Positions 17,566 to 26,097 of a stretch of DNA of 64,000 bases are shown piece by piece. Numbering within the stretch: the first letter of the stretch is position 1; the number at the start of each line of letters is the position of its first letter. The DNA is from JAEZPW01 sp035629075 (GTDB lineage: Bacteria > Acidobacteriota > Terriglobia > Terriglobales > Acidobacteriaceae): contig DASPIK010000024.1 in the NCBI GenBank assembly GCA_035629075.1, positions 1 through 64,000 of the forward strand, in the 5' to 3' direction. The translations under genes were made by a program, and so were the position numbers. Under the pieces are notes generated by a model. The model was not told the origin of the DNA. It ran no database searches and was given only the letters and a program-made list of their open reading frames with translations.

Positions 17566-19548
17566 CTACGATTTCAACGACTTTTCCGCATTCGCGTACG
17601 TGGCGAGGGCGAGCAGAGGGAAGTAATCGCGATACAGGTGATAGCTGATGTAGAACACGCGCGGAAATCCGGTGCCGGTCGTGACCGTCTCATCCCAGGT
17701 ACCATCGGGACGCTGATTCTCGCGCAGCCACTTTATGCCTAGCGCGACAGCCGCGCTGTTTATCTCTCCCGAAGCAATCAGTCCGAGGATGGCCCAGGAT
17801 GTCTGCGAAGGAGTGCTGGGCGCTCGTTCGAAGCGCTCTGTCTCGTAGCCTCGGCAGCTTTCACCCCAACCGCCATCGGGATTTTGTACTTCCCGAAGCC
17901 AACGTGCGCCTCGTGCAATGGCACTCTGCACATCCGGAGAACCTGTCGCTTTCAGTCCGCGGATCGCCAGAAATGTCCCGTAGACGTAGTTCACGCCCCA
18001 ACGGCCGTACCAGCTTCCGTTGTTTTTCTGCTGTTTGAGCAGGTAGGCGATACCGCGCGCGATCGGCGCTTGCCTGTAATCAAAACCACGTCGACAAAGG
18101 GACTCCAACGTTCGCCCCGTAATGTCAGGACAAGTCGGATCAAGCATCGCGTTATGGTCCGCAAACGGGACCTTGGTAAGAATTTCCCAGTTGTTGTCGA
18201 CGTCGAAGGCAGCCCACCCGCCATCGGAGCTTTGCATGCCGAGCAGCCATTCTATGGCACGTTTTTCAGCCCGGGCCTGCCGTTCAGGGTCGCTGGCCTT
18301 CGCCTTCAACAATGCGAGCAGAACCATGGCAGTGTCGTCGATGTCCGGGTAGAACTCATTATCGAACTCGAAAGCCCATCCCGAAGGCGTCAGGTCAGGA
18401 CGCTTCCTCGCCCAATCCCCTTTGCGGCGGACCTCCTTTGAGAGCAGCCAGTCGGCGGCAGCGGTCAGACGCTTCGGATCACCTTCGCCAAGTTCACCCA
18501 AAGCATAGGCGGCAATCGCCGTGTCCCAGACGGGGGACTTCGCCGGCTGAAAGATAAGGGTCTCTCCACGATCCAGCATAAGGTCGTCGAACTGCTTGAG
18601 CGCAAGAAGCAGATCCGGATGGTCACGCTCATAGCCAAGCGCATCCATGGCCATGATCGCGTACATCATGCTCGGGTAGATTGCACCCAGCCCTTCACTG
18701 TGCTGCAGATGTTGTAACGTCCAGTTTTCTGCTTCGCGAATCGCGCTGCCCCGAATCTTCTTTACGCTTTGCCGCTCCCAACGTTTGAAAAGCTTATCCG
18801 CTGTGATGAATAAATTGGCAATGCGATCCTTGCGCTTTAGAGCAAACTTTCGGTTCTGATGGACCAGTTCGTCCACGCGAAAGCCGCCGGGCGTGGGCTT
18901 CGTTTTCCCGATTGCCTGCACAATCGACAGCGGAACGATGATGCTCCGCGTCCACGAAGACATCTCGTAGAGAAAATTGCCGGGGATAATCATGATCTCC
19001 GGCGGGATGGTCGGACAGAACTTGCGCGGAAACAGGTCAAAGAAGCTAAAGTTGATTTTCGTGTAGCTATTGCATGCCTGAATCCCGCCAAGCTTCTGGA
19101 TTACCGCGCGCGCCTTCTTCATGCGCGGATTTTCCATGTCCATGCCGACCATCTTCAGCGCCGTATAGGCCCGAACGGTCGCGTTGATCTCCGCTGGACC
19201 AGGCTCGTATATGCTCCAGCCGCCATCAGGGTTCTGCGATTCGAGAATGGCTCGCGCCGCTTTGCGGATCTTAGGCATGGTGGGCGGATTCCAACTACCG
19301 TCCGCTGCCACCGGATAAAGCCACATCTGGAGCAGGATGTAATCGGACTGCAGCGTCGAATCCGCCGTGAGATCGCCGTACCAATAACCATCGCCGTATT
19401 GCTTGGCTTCCAGTGCTCGGGCCGCCTGTAGCGCCACGCCCCGAGTCTCTTCGGCGCTGATCCGCACTGCCGCCAACGCAGGCGCAGCACAACTGTCACT
19501 CACAGCCTGGATCTCACCTGGAATGACGAAGCCCGGCAATTCACGCAT
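17566..19548 (-). CDS. shc: Squalene-hopene cyclase
   Basis: Cyclises squalene to hopene/hopanol, the base of membrane hopanoids; a monotopic inner-membrane enzyme. The 660-residue length fits the family (~630-720). The catalytic DxDD motif is D402-I-D-D405, and many QW-type repeats are visible (QNPDGGWSIYEP, QSSDGGWAAFDVDNNW, QNPDGGWGESCRGYE, QRPDGTWDE). No other hopanoid gene lies in the window. The 228 nt to ilvE hold no gene. Confidence 0.97.
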   Translation of the reverse strand: MRELPGFVIPGEIQAVSDSCAAPALAAVRISAEETRGVALQAARALEAKQYGDGYWYGDLTADSTLQSDYILLQMWLYPVAADGSWNPPTMPKIRKAARAILESQNPDGGWSIYEPGPAEINATVRAYTALKMVGMDMENPRMKKARAVIQKLGGIQACNSYTKINFSFFDLFPRKFCPTIPPEIMIIPGNFLYEMSSWTRSIIVPLSIVQAIGKTKPTPGGFRVDELVHQNRKFALKRKDRIANLFITADKLFKRWERQSVKKIRGSAIREAENWTLQHLQHSEGLGAIYPSMMYAIMAMDALGYERDHPDLLLALKQFDDLMLDRGETLIFQPAKSPVWDTAIAAYALGELGEGDPKRLTAAADWLLSKEVRRKGDWARKRPDLTPSGWAFEFDNEFYPDIDDTAMVLLALLKAKASDPERQARAEKRAIEWLLGMQSSDGGWAAFDVDNNWEILTKVPFADHNAMLDPTCPDITGRTLESLCRRGFDYRQAPIARGIAYLLKQQKNNGSWYGRWGVNYVYGTFLAIRGLKATGSPDVQSAIARGARWLREVQNPDGGWGESCRGYETERFERAPSTPSQTSWAILGLIASGEINSAAVALGIKWLRENQRPDGTWDETVTTGTGFPRVFYISYHLYRDYFPLLALATYANAEKSLKS

Positions 19549-19776
19549 TTAGATTTCCTCGCCTGAAGCCTGCAAAACCTTCAACCCTGAACAGGCTAAT
19601 TCAATGTACAACCACCTACGAAGTGTCGTCGAGCAGAAACCCGTCGTTTGGTGACAGGGTTTCGAGAATGGCGACACGGTACTTTGTGAAACGATGTGGT
19701 GCTACAACACGCCTCGGCTGTACCTGAACAGCGTCGTGGCGGTCGCGAAGACGCGCCATTTCGCAGGTTAGGTTCG

Positions 19777-20745
19777 TTAGCGACATTGCGAAACCCTTTC
19801 ACCGTTCAGCTCGGGCACGGGTGTCGCGACCGGTGTGAGCCAGTGCCGATACCGCGGTTCGCGTCCGGAAACCACATCGGCAAACAGGCGCTGGAGCACG
19901 CTCGTAATCGGGCCACGGCGGCCGTCAGCGATTGGCCGTCCGTCGACCGCTGCCACGAATGTGACTTCTACAGCGGTTCCTGTCATGAAGACTTCGTCTG
20001 CCGCAAGCAAGTCTTCGAGCGACAGCTTGCGAATACAAACCTGCATACCTGTGTCAATCGCCATCTTCAGGACCGAATCGCGCGTGATTCCCATGAGCAC
20101 GGAGCTTTTCTCGTCGTTGGTGAAGAGAACACCGTCCTTGACTAGGAAGAGATTTTCGCCCGAGCCCTCGGCCAGGTATCCATCCTCCCCAACGAGAATA
20201 GCTTCATCGAATCCGCGCGCGACGGCATCACGAACCGCCAGCACCGAATTCAGATACTGCCCGCACGCTTTCGCCGTTGCAGGCATGGCCGTGGAAGAAA
20301 ACTTCCTCCATGGAGAGATCGTCACGTGTGCGCCTTTTGCGGCAGCATCAGCACCCAGGTACTGCCCCCACTTCCAGGCAAAGATGACGACCTCGACAGG
20401 GGTGTTCCGAGGGTGGAGGCCAAGCGTGTCTGATCCGTAAATCGCGAGTGGACGAATGTAACAACTGGAGAAGTTGTTCGCCGCAACCACTTGCATCACA
20501 GCGTCGGCCAGTTGCTCGCGCGTGTATGGAAGATGCATCCCGTAAACTTTGGCCGATGCCAGCCAGCGATCAATGTGCTCGTACAAGCGGAAGATCGCAG
20601 GGCCGCTGTCAGTGCAATAACAACGAATACCCTCGAATACGCCCGTGCCATAGTGCACTCCATGGCAGGACACGTGAAACGTCGCCTGCTGCCAAGGAAC
20701 CATTTCGCCGTTCTTCCACACATACTTGCTCTGATCAAAAGACAC
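19777..20745 (-). CDS. ilvE: Branched-chain amino acid aminotransferase
   Basis: PLP enzyme for the last step of leucine, isoleucine and valine synthesis. It has the class IV fold signatures GVFEGIRCY, ATAKACGQYLNSVL (the Lys is the expected PLP lysine), EGSGENLFLV and FMTGTAVEVTFVAAVDG. About 322 residues from the GTG at 20745, which I prefer because a GGAGA site precedes it by 7-8 bases and homology starts just after. The ATG at 20799 has no such support. It lies behind a leader peptide and terminator that look like an attenuator (20839-21050). Confidence 0.95.
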   Translation of the reverse strand: MSFDQSKYVWKNGEMVPWQQATFHVSCHGVHYGTGVFEGIRCYCTDSGPAIFRLYEHIDRWLASAKVYGMHLPYTREQLADAVMQVVAANNFSSCYIRPLAIYGSDTLGLHPRNTPVEVVIFAWKWGQYLGADAAAKGAHVTISPWRKFSSTAMPATAKACGQYLNSVLAVRDAVARGFDEAILVGEDGYLAEGSGENLFLVKDGVLFTNDEKSSVLMGITRDSVLKMAIDTGMQVCIRKLSLEDLLAADEVFMTGTAVEVTFVAAVDGRPIADGRRGPITSVLQRLFADVVSGREPRYRHWLTPVATPVPELNGERVSQCR

Positions 20746-20838
20746 GATAATTTCTCCATTATGAGTTGTTGCTAAACAAAAGCCGTTCAGGCGCGCCACC
20801 GCTGCACGCCAATGTGAAGCCGTGTTCGTTTGTGGCCG

Positions 20839-20869
20839 AAAAAAACCACCCCGCCTTTTGGCGGGGTGG
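20839..20869 (-). terminator. Rho-independent terminator inside the ilvE leader (attenuator)
   Basis: On the minus strand a perfect 10-bp stem (CCACCCCGCC / GGCGGGGTGG) with an AAAA loop is followed by seven T. It lies about 95 nt before the ilvE start codon and about 30 nt after the stop of a Leu-rich short frame, and would end transcription before ilvE. No T-run follows on the plus strand, so it serves only this direction. Confidence 0.9.
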
Positions 20870-20947
20870 CTAAGGATCTTTATTCTCTTCGCCTCTTCTA
20901 CCCCGCCGGACCAGTGGTCGTAAGCGCGAGGGTGTTAAGAAGGGCAA
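20860..20947 (-). promoter_or_regulatory. Antiterminator and pause-hairpin elements of the ilvE attenuator
   Basis: GGCGGGGT at the end of the leader frame (20907-20900) is an exact 8-bp complement of ACCCCGCC in the 5' arm of the terminator (20867-20860). Pairing them would break the terminator. Upstream, the Leu-codon stretch TTGCCCTTCT (20947-20938) can pair with AGAAGAGGCGA just after the stop, with one bulge. A ribosome finishing the leader covers the antiterminator arm and so favours termination. One stalled at the Leu codons leaves it free and favours read-through into ilvE. Confidence 0.65.
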
Positions 20948-21050
20948 GAAGGAACAGGACTGCAGCGAGACGAGCGCCGCCGAACGCACTTTCGTTCGTA
21001 AACGTGGATGCGTTGGTCAAGGTGGCTTCGTTGTAGATCGCTGCGGTCAT
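20898..21050 (-). CDS. Putative Leu-rich leader peptide of ilvE
   Basis: A 50-codon frame upstream of ilvE whose second half reads LAAVLFLLALLNTLAL: eight Leu in sixteen residues, five of them encoded by CTT, an uncommon Leu codon in this GC-rich window. It ends at TAG about 30 nt before a strong terminator. Its last codons contain GGCGGGG, which with the T of the stop codon can pair with the first terminator arm. This is the layout of amino-acid attenuation leaders. An in-frame ATG at 21101 preceded by AGGCGAG would give 67 residues and is an equally possible start. Confidence 0.7.
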   Translation of the reverse strand: MTAAIYNEATLTNASTFTNESAFGGARLAAVLFLLALLNTLALTTTGPAG

Positions 21051-21143
21051 GTCAGATTGTGAGCGCAGAATGCGAGCGTCAGATCGTGAGCACCTTCGCA
21101 TTCTCGCCTAAGTCGTTGCTGTTCGGTCTGAGTAACAGCAACG
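21051..21143. repeat. Inverted and direct repeats around the ilvE transcription start
   Basis: A perfect 10-bp inverted repeat (CGTTGCTGTT 21114-21123 / AACAGCAACG 21134-21143) abuts the -10 box and covers the predicted start: a candidate operator or 5' hairpin. Downstream a 9-bp inverted repeat (AGAATGCGA 21067-21075 / TCGCATTCT 21096-21104) overlaps a 14-nt direct repeat (21051-21064 and 21078-21091, one mismatch). Confidence 0.6.
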
Positions 21144-21171
21144 ATCATACCTTGGTTCCCTTCCTTTTCAA
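21144..21171 (-). promoter_or_regulatory. Sigma-70 type promoter for the ilvE leader transcript
   Basis: On the minus strand TTGAAA (21171-21166) and TATGAT (21149-21144) are separated by 16 nt. Transcription would start near 21137, about 85 nt before the 50-codon leader peptide. It lies in the 474-nt gene-less stretch between mnmE and the ilvE start. Confidence 0.7.
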
Positions 21172-21269
21172 GGCAGCAAAGAAATTCTAATAGCCCCATA
21201 AGCAGCACTTGCCAATGACAGACGCCTGTTTGTATGCCTTGAACGGTTCTGGAGTGGGTAGAACTGAAA

Positions 21270-22796
21270 TCACTTTCCGATGCAGAACGATCCGAAAATC
21301 AGGTTGAGGATGTCGTCTGTGGTTGTGGCGCCGGTGATATCGTCGAGAGCGCGAAGGGATCGGTAGAGGTCCAGCAGTACCATCTCGTGCGGCATGGCGT
21401 TTTGGACCGCGACGCTAGCGCTGTCTAGCCCGGCCAACGCATCATTCACCAATTGCTGGTGGCGCACGTTCGTAAGGAAACCGCTTTCCTGCTGGGCGTT
21501 GCCGTCGCCGCCTGCCTTGCGCACGATCTCGGCACGCAGTTCCGCGATCCCCTGTCCAGTCACTGCCGAGGTGACGATGGTCGTTGTCTTGGTCTGCGAA
21601 AGTTTCTTTGTTGCGGACTCAACTGCCGACGTTTCCGCCGGCGTTTTCCTGACGTGAGTCGCTGTGGAAATTGGCGGTCCGGTTCGTGTGACCTCAGATC
21701 CTGACGTGTCGTGTCCTGAAATTTCTAGCGGACCAGCCTCTTCGCATTCGAGCGCGGGCGCAGGACGCAGGTCCGCCTTGTTCATGATCAGGATCGCGGG
21801 GCGGTTTTCGAGGGCTTCGAGCAGTTCCCTGTCTTCGGGGGTAGGCGCGCTCAAGACATCGGTGACTAGCAGGACCATGTCAGCGTCGGCCAGCGCCTCC
21901 ATGCTTTTGCGGATCCCGATACTTTCCGCTTCATCCAGCGCTTTGCGAATACCGGCGGTGTCAATGAGGCGCACAGGTATGCCGCCGATGGCCACGGTTT
22001 CCGTCACCAGGTCGCGCGTGGTGCCCGGCGTTGCCGTCACGATCGCTCGTTCGCGCTCTACCAATTGATTGAAAAGCGATGACTTTCCCACGTTCGGCCG
22101 GCCAACGATCGCCAGCGTTAGTCCTTCATGGACGAGTTTGCCGAACGCAAACGATTCAGCGAGACGCAAAAGAGGCTCTCGAACCTCCCCGATCCTTGCC
22201 AATACCTGCTCGGGTGCGGCGACGGCGACATCGTCCTCGGCAAAGTCGATGCCCGCCTCCATAACCGCGATGAGTTCGACCAACTTCTGCTTGATCGGCG
22301 ACATTCGGTGCGATAGGGCGCCGCCGAGTTGTTGCGCTGCAACCTTCGCCTGGAAGAGTGTTTGAGAATCGATCAGGTCCCGCACGGCCTCGGCTTGGGT
22401 CAAATCAATCCGGCCATTCAGAAAGGCGCGCATGGTGAACTCGCCGGGATCTGCCAGGCGGGCTCCGCGCTGAAGCGCCAGTTCGACCACATGCCGAAGT
22501 ACAACGGGAGAGCCGTGTGCCGCGATTTCAACGATGTCGTCGGTTGTGTAGGAATGCGGCTTCCTATAGTAGGTGACGACGATCTCATCGATGCGCTGGG
22601 CATCGGCATTCTGCGCTGCGGCGGTGCCAGGCTCGACCAGTTCGCCGAAAATGGCGCGGTTCGGCTCCATTTCGCGCGGCAGTCGCAGCATGGACGATGC
22701 AATCGCCCGCGCGTCCGGGCCTGCCAAGCGAACAACGCCAATGCCGCCGCGGCCCGGCGGTGTCGCGATTGCAACGATGGTGTCGTCGAGGTTCAC
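21270..22796 (-). CDS. mnmE: tRNA modification GTPase MnmE with an unusual G-domain insertion
   Basis: With MnmG it modifies U34 of tRNA wobble positions. The N-terminal domain starts DDTIVAIATPPGRGGIGVVR, the P-loop is GRPNVGKSS (residues ~232-240), then TPGTTRD, DTAGIR, NKAD (~339-342) and the C-terminal CIGK that carries the catalytic Cys. The protein has 508 residues where ~450-460 is usual. About 45 extra residues lie between NKAD and the G5 motif (TSA). I prefer the GTG at 22796, where homology starts; a TTG at 22835 is possible. Confidence 0.94.
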   Translation of the reverse strand: MNLDDTIVAIATPPGRGGIGVVRLAGPDARAIASSMLRLPREMEPNRAIFGELVEPGTAAAQNADAQRIDEIVVTYYRKPHSYTTDDIVEIAAHGSPVVLRHVVELALQRGARLADPGEFTMRAFLNGRIDLTQAEAVRDLIDSQTLFQAKVAAQQLGGALSHRMSPIKQKLVELIAVMEAGIDFAEDDVAVAAPEQVLARIGEVREPLLRLAESFAFGKLVHEGLTLAIVGRPNVGKSSLFNQLVERERAIVTATPGTTRDLVTETVAIGGIPVRLIDTAGIRKALDEAESIGIRKSMEALADADMVLLVTDVLSAPTPEDRELLEALENRPAILIMNKADLRPAPALECEEAGPLEISGHDTSGSEVTRTGPPISTATHVRKTPAETSAVESATKKLSQTKTTTIVTSAVTGQGIAELRAEIVRKAGGDGNAQQESGFLTNVRHQQLVNDALAGLDSASVAVQNAMPHEMVLLDLYRSLRALDDITGATTTDDILNLIFGSFCIGK

Positions 22797-22844
22797 TTCT
22801 CTATTGTATTGGTCGCCCAGCGCGACGCGTGACAACCCTTGGCC

Positions 22845-23573
22845 CTAGGGCCGACGCAGGCTAGGCGGAGCGATGATTCGCAAGCGGTTCAGCAGTGGCG
22901 TTAGTTGCTCTTCGTCTCCGCTGATCGCGGTCACCGAAAGGATATAGCCTTTGCGCACCGTCACCATGGTGGCTTGATAGGTATTCACATTGTCTGCGGA
23001 TTCACGAACAAAGTCGCCGCGAAGGAAGGTGACTCCGCCGATCTCGATCTCACCAGGTTCGTTCAGCACCTTGAAGCCCTTGGTGATAGCGAAGTTCTTC
23101 ACAGCTTCCAGGTAAGCTTCCGCGTCAACGGCTTCTTTGTATTGCGCTGCGCTCTCGGCCGAGATGGTGATCGACGAGTTCACAGCGTCAGCCTTCGGCT
23201 TTGGCTCCGCGAAGGCCGAGAGCAGCAGGACCGTGTCTCCACTGGGCAAGCCTTTGCGCATTTCGTCCGTCTGCACGGTCCAGCCCTGCGGAACTGAGTA
23301 GCGCAAGTTGAAAAATTTCTCCGTGTAGATCCCGTCCACCAACAGTCCGTCGTCAGGACGGGTCGCGTCAGACTTCTTCGACCTGGACGGCTGCGCTGCT
23401 GGGTTCTGCCCCGCCTTGTCGGCCTGTTGCCGTGTAACGACTGGCTTGGCTGGCGCACTTGGAGCCGTGCGGGACGGAGTTGGCGTAGGCTGCTGCGCGA
23501 CCGACGCAGCGCCCGCCAGTGCGGTAAAGACTATGGCAAGAATGACTTTAGCTCGACTCACTCCTTCCATCAT
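22845..23573 (-). CDS. Secreted protein of unknown function, PsbP-like C-terminal half
   Basis: A 242-residue protein with a signal peptide and then a Pro/Ala/Thr-rich linker to residue ~75. The folded C-terminal part begins FNLRYSVPQGW and contains SITISAES, EIEIGGVTFLRGDFVR and KGYILSVTAISG, a pattern seen in small PsbP/DUF1795-like domains. That assignment is a guess from the pattern. It lies 48 nt upstream of mnmE on the same strand and may be cotranscribed. Confidence 0.78.
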   Translation of the reverse strand: MMEGVSRAKVILAIVFTALAGAASVAQQPTPTPSRTAPSAPAKPVVTRQQADKAGQNPAAQPSRSKKSDATRPDDGLLVDGIYTEKFFNLRYSVPQGWTVQTDEMRKGLPSGDTVLLLSAFAEPKPKADAVNSSITISAESAAQYKEAVDAEAYLEAVKNFAITKGFKVLNEPGEIEIGGVTFLRGDFVRESADNVNTYQATMVTVRKGYILSVTAISGDEEQLTPLLNRLRIIAPPSLRRP

Positions 23574-23776
23574 AGCCTAGCCGCTGCCCCTGCGCGTTCA
23601 TCTATGCCGGCCAGCAGCACGGTCGTGCCCCCTCCTGCACAGGTTCGGAAAATCGAGGTTCATTTCTGGCCTGAAATATCACAAGCGCCGGTGACTGAAT
23701 CTAATTTCGCACCAAAAGGACTACGGAAAAGGCGAGCTACCGTGCCACGTTTCTTCGGCGCGGGCGGAGGACTTTC

Positions 23777-24517
23777 ATGTTTGAAGAGAGCTTGATTGAG
23801 TCCGAGAAGAAGATCAAAACGCGCCAGGGCTGGACAACTGTTCTATCGTTCAGTTTGCAAACTCTTGCGGTCACAATCCTGGTGCTCTTACCACTGATTT
23901 TCACTGAAGCTATACCGCTTACTCCCGAAAGCATGACTAACCTTGTTGCTCCTCCTCCGCCGCCACCGCCTCCGCCGCCGGCAGCGCAAGCCGCGCCCCA
24001 GGTTCAGGAGACTGCCGCCGTCACTGAAACTGACGAGCTAAGGGTGCCCGTGAAAATCCCCGAGAAGATCGCCATGATCAGGGAGGCGCCTGCGGCTGCG
24101 GCTGGAGCACCACCGACCGGTGTTGTCGGCGGCGTGCCCGGCGGAGTCGCCGGAGGTCAGATGGGCGGCGTCATCGGGGGCGTAATCGGTGCTACTCCGA
24201 CGGCGGTGCCGAAGATAGCGGCACCGAACAAGGTTCGCATATCGCAGGGCGTCTCAGAGGGACTTCTCCAAAAGCAGGTGAAGCCCACTTACCCGTCGCT
24301 AGCGAAACAGGCGCGTATTCAGGGTCAGGTCGTGTTGCAGGCTGTTATCGGCAAGGACGGAAAAGTACAGAACCTGCAGGTTGTCAGCGGCCATCCAATG
24401 TTGGCTGGAGCGGCGCTCGACGCCGTTAAGCAGTGGCGCTATAAACCGTACTTCCTCAACGGAGAGCCCGTAGAGGTTGAAACCAACATCACGGTTAATT
24501 TCAGTCTCGCCGGCTAA
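23777..24517 (+). CDS. TonB family energy transducer
   Basis: A 246-residue protein with a cytoplasmic N-terminus, one membrane segment (about residues 22-43), a run of ten prolines (residues ~57-66), a Gly/Val-rich linker and a C-terminal TonB domain (YPSLAKQARIQGQVVLQAVI, GAALDAVKQWRYKPYFLNGE). It should transmit proton-motive energy to outer-membrane receptors together with ExbB/ExbD; two exbD genes sit at the right end of the window. GGCGGAGG precedes the ATG by 6 bases. Confidence 0.92.
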   Translation: MFEESLIESEKKIKTRQGWTTVLSFSLQTLAVTILVLLPLIFTEAIPLTPESMTNLVAPPPPPPPPPPAAQAAPQVQETAAVTETDELRVPVKIPEKIAMIREAPAAAAGAPPTGVVGGVPGGVAGGQMGGVIGGVIGATPTAVPKIAAPNKVRISQGVSEGLLQKQVKPTYPSLAKQARIQGQVVLQAVIGKDGKVQNLQVVSGHPMLAGAALDAVKQWRYKPYFLNGEPVEVETNITVNFSLAG

Positions 24518-24572
24518 CACTCCGGGACACACATTTGTGCTAGCGGACGCAGACACAGTCTCCTTCGGAATT

Positions 24573-24620
24573 GTCATCCCGAACGCAGTGAGGGATCCCT
24601 ATTGATGGGATCCCTCAGTG
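24573..24620. repeat. CHPERSEGS-type dispersed repeat
   Basis: GTCATCCCGAACGCAGTGAG followed by GGATCCC is the reverse-complement orientation of the 4636-4667 copy. It continues into a second GGGATCCCTCAGTG half, giving an inverted element between tonB and the GH18 gene. Confidence 0.8.
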
Positions 24621-24653
24621 CTTGACACCTCACGGCAGGAGTTCTCCGCAACT

Positions 24654-25949
24654 CTACATGCCCGCTTCGGTGGCCGCGGTTACTTCCACCTTTCGTAGGC
24701 TGACCCGCTTCGCTGCTGCCTTGGCGCGCTGCTCATACGTGCCACGGACGGCAGGCGTTTTGGGATGTACAACTCGGTATTCGTTGGCGAGCATGGTCCA
24801 GAACTCCGGATCTTCCATGCCGAGGACCCAAGCCGAAATGCCCCAGCCAAGCTTCTTATCCGTTGCGAGTTTCAGTTTCGGCGAGAGGCTCTTCGCGTCT
24901 TCGTACCAGACCACGTTCCGCGCACCCGGCTGGCACTCTGCGCTGCCGTTCCGCTGAGCCACAGGTGTGGGCTGTGGTTGCGAACAGTCTGAGTTGAACT
25001 CGAGGAAGTGCGCCTCTTCCGTTGCGTCCCATTGCGGCGTGTTGGTTTTGAGCAGTGCCGGAAGGACTTCGGGCCAGGCAGCCGTGCTGGTCTTCCACTT
25101 CTTTACGGTCGTGCCTTCGTTGTCCTGAACGAAATCGGCCTTCTTCGCCGTTGCCGGATCGATGGCCGTCCAGCGAATTCCGTATGTGGGCACCCCGAGC
25201 GAAATCTTGCTGGCGGGCATGTTAGAGAGCGTGAAGTCCACGATCTTGCCTACCCAAGGCACACCGGCCAGAGGACCAGGGCCGCTGAAGCCCGCGTGCT
25301 GCGGGTAGGCCATGATGCTCAGGAAATCGGCGTGTTTGGCCAAAGCGCGATAATCGTAAACGCCGCTCCAATTCTCGAAGCCGCCCGGCGACTCCGAGTT
25401 GCGGTCATCCGAATACTTGCCCACCACGGCAGCCGTCAGCAGCAGTCCATGGCGATGGAACTCGCGTGCCGCTTCCTTGAAGAACACGGTAAAGCGATCG
25501 CGGTAAGTGTACTTGATGTTCTCGTAATCGAACTGGAAGCCGATGTAGCCGTCGCGCAGTGCGTAATACAGCAGGTAGCGAATGACTCGCGCGCGGGATG
25601 CGGGCGTGTCCAGAACCGTGTGCATCAGGTCCTGGTTGAAGCCGCGGTTCACGACCAGGGGCATGAGCGCGACTTTGTTTTCACGAGCGATCTCCAGCAC
25701 GGCAGCAGGTACTTCCCCGCCCACGAAACCTTCTGCATCCATGCTGAACGATTGCGGTGCAATGATCGAAATCTGTTTGGCGTTGGCGCGAAAACTCTCG
25801 ATCGCGGCCGGTCGGTTAACCATGTACATCAAAGTTGTGATTCGTGGCTTTGCGGCAGCCTTGGCAGAAACGCGTTTTTCCGCGAATGCTGACCCGGCGA
25901 GTACCGCAACGATGGCAGTGGCGATGGCAAGACGATGTAAGTAGCGCAT
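24654..25949 (-). CDS. Glycoside hydrolase family 18-like secreted protein
   Basis: A 431-residue protein with a signal peptide (cleavage after about residue 23) and a GH18 TIM barrel. The beta-4 motif reads GFQFDYENI with Asp141 and Glu143; Glu143 is the expected acid. The first Asp of DxDxE is Gln139. FLSIMAYPQHAG and SLGVPTYGIRW match later barrel strands, as in YaaH-like hydrolases. A role in peptidoglycan or glycan hydrolysis is inferred, and the Gln substitution could change or reduce activity. Confidence 0.85.
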   Translation of the reverse strand: MRYLHRLAIATAIVAVLAGSAFAEKRVSAKAAAKPRITTLMYMVNRPAAIESFRANAKQISIIAPQSFSMDAEGFVGGEVPAAVLEIARENKVALMPLVVNRGFNQDLMHTVLDTPASRARVIRYLLYYALRDGYIGFQFDYENIKYTYRDRFTVFFKEAAREFHRHGLLLTAAVVGKYSDDRNSESPGGFENWSGVYDYRALAKHADFLSIMAYPQHAGFSGPGPLAGVPWVGKIVDFTLSNMPASKISLGVPTYGIRWTAIDPATAKKADFVQDNEGTTVKKWKTSTAAWPEVLPALLKTNTPQWDATEEAHFLEFNSDCSQPQPTPVAQRNGSAECQPGARNVVWYEDAKSLSPKLKLATDKKLGWGISAWVLGMEDPEFWTMLANEYRVVHPKTPAVRGTYEQRAKAAAKRVSLRKVEVTAATEAGM

Positions 25950-26097
25950 TCCGAGCGGATTGTACTGCCGTAAAAGAAAATTGTCAGCGGGGTTAGTGAC
26001 TCGCCACCGCGCCGCGCTGTTGCGGCGCTAGCATGGTTTGCAAGACATGCCGGGGAGGGCTGTTGTGTTGGCTCCGCCTGCGCCGCATAATCTTCAC

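Noticed and set aside
19596..19802. Minus-strand frame between shc and ilvE
   Set aside because: Cys/Arg/Ser-rich translation without homology that overlaps the ilvE 3' end.
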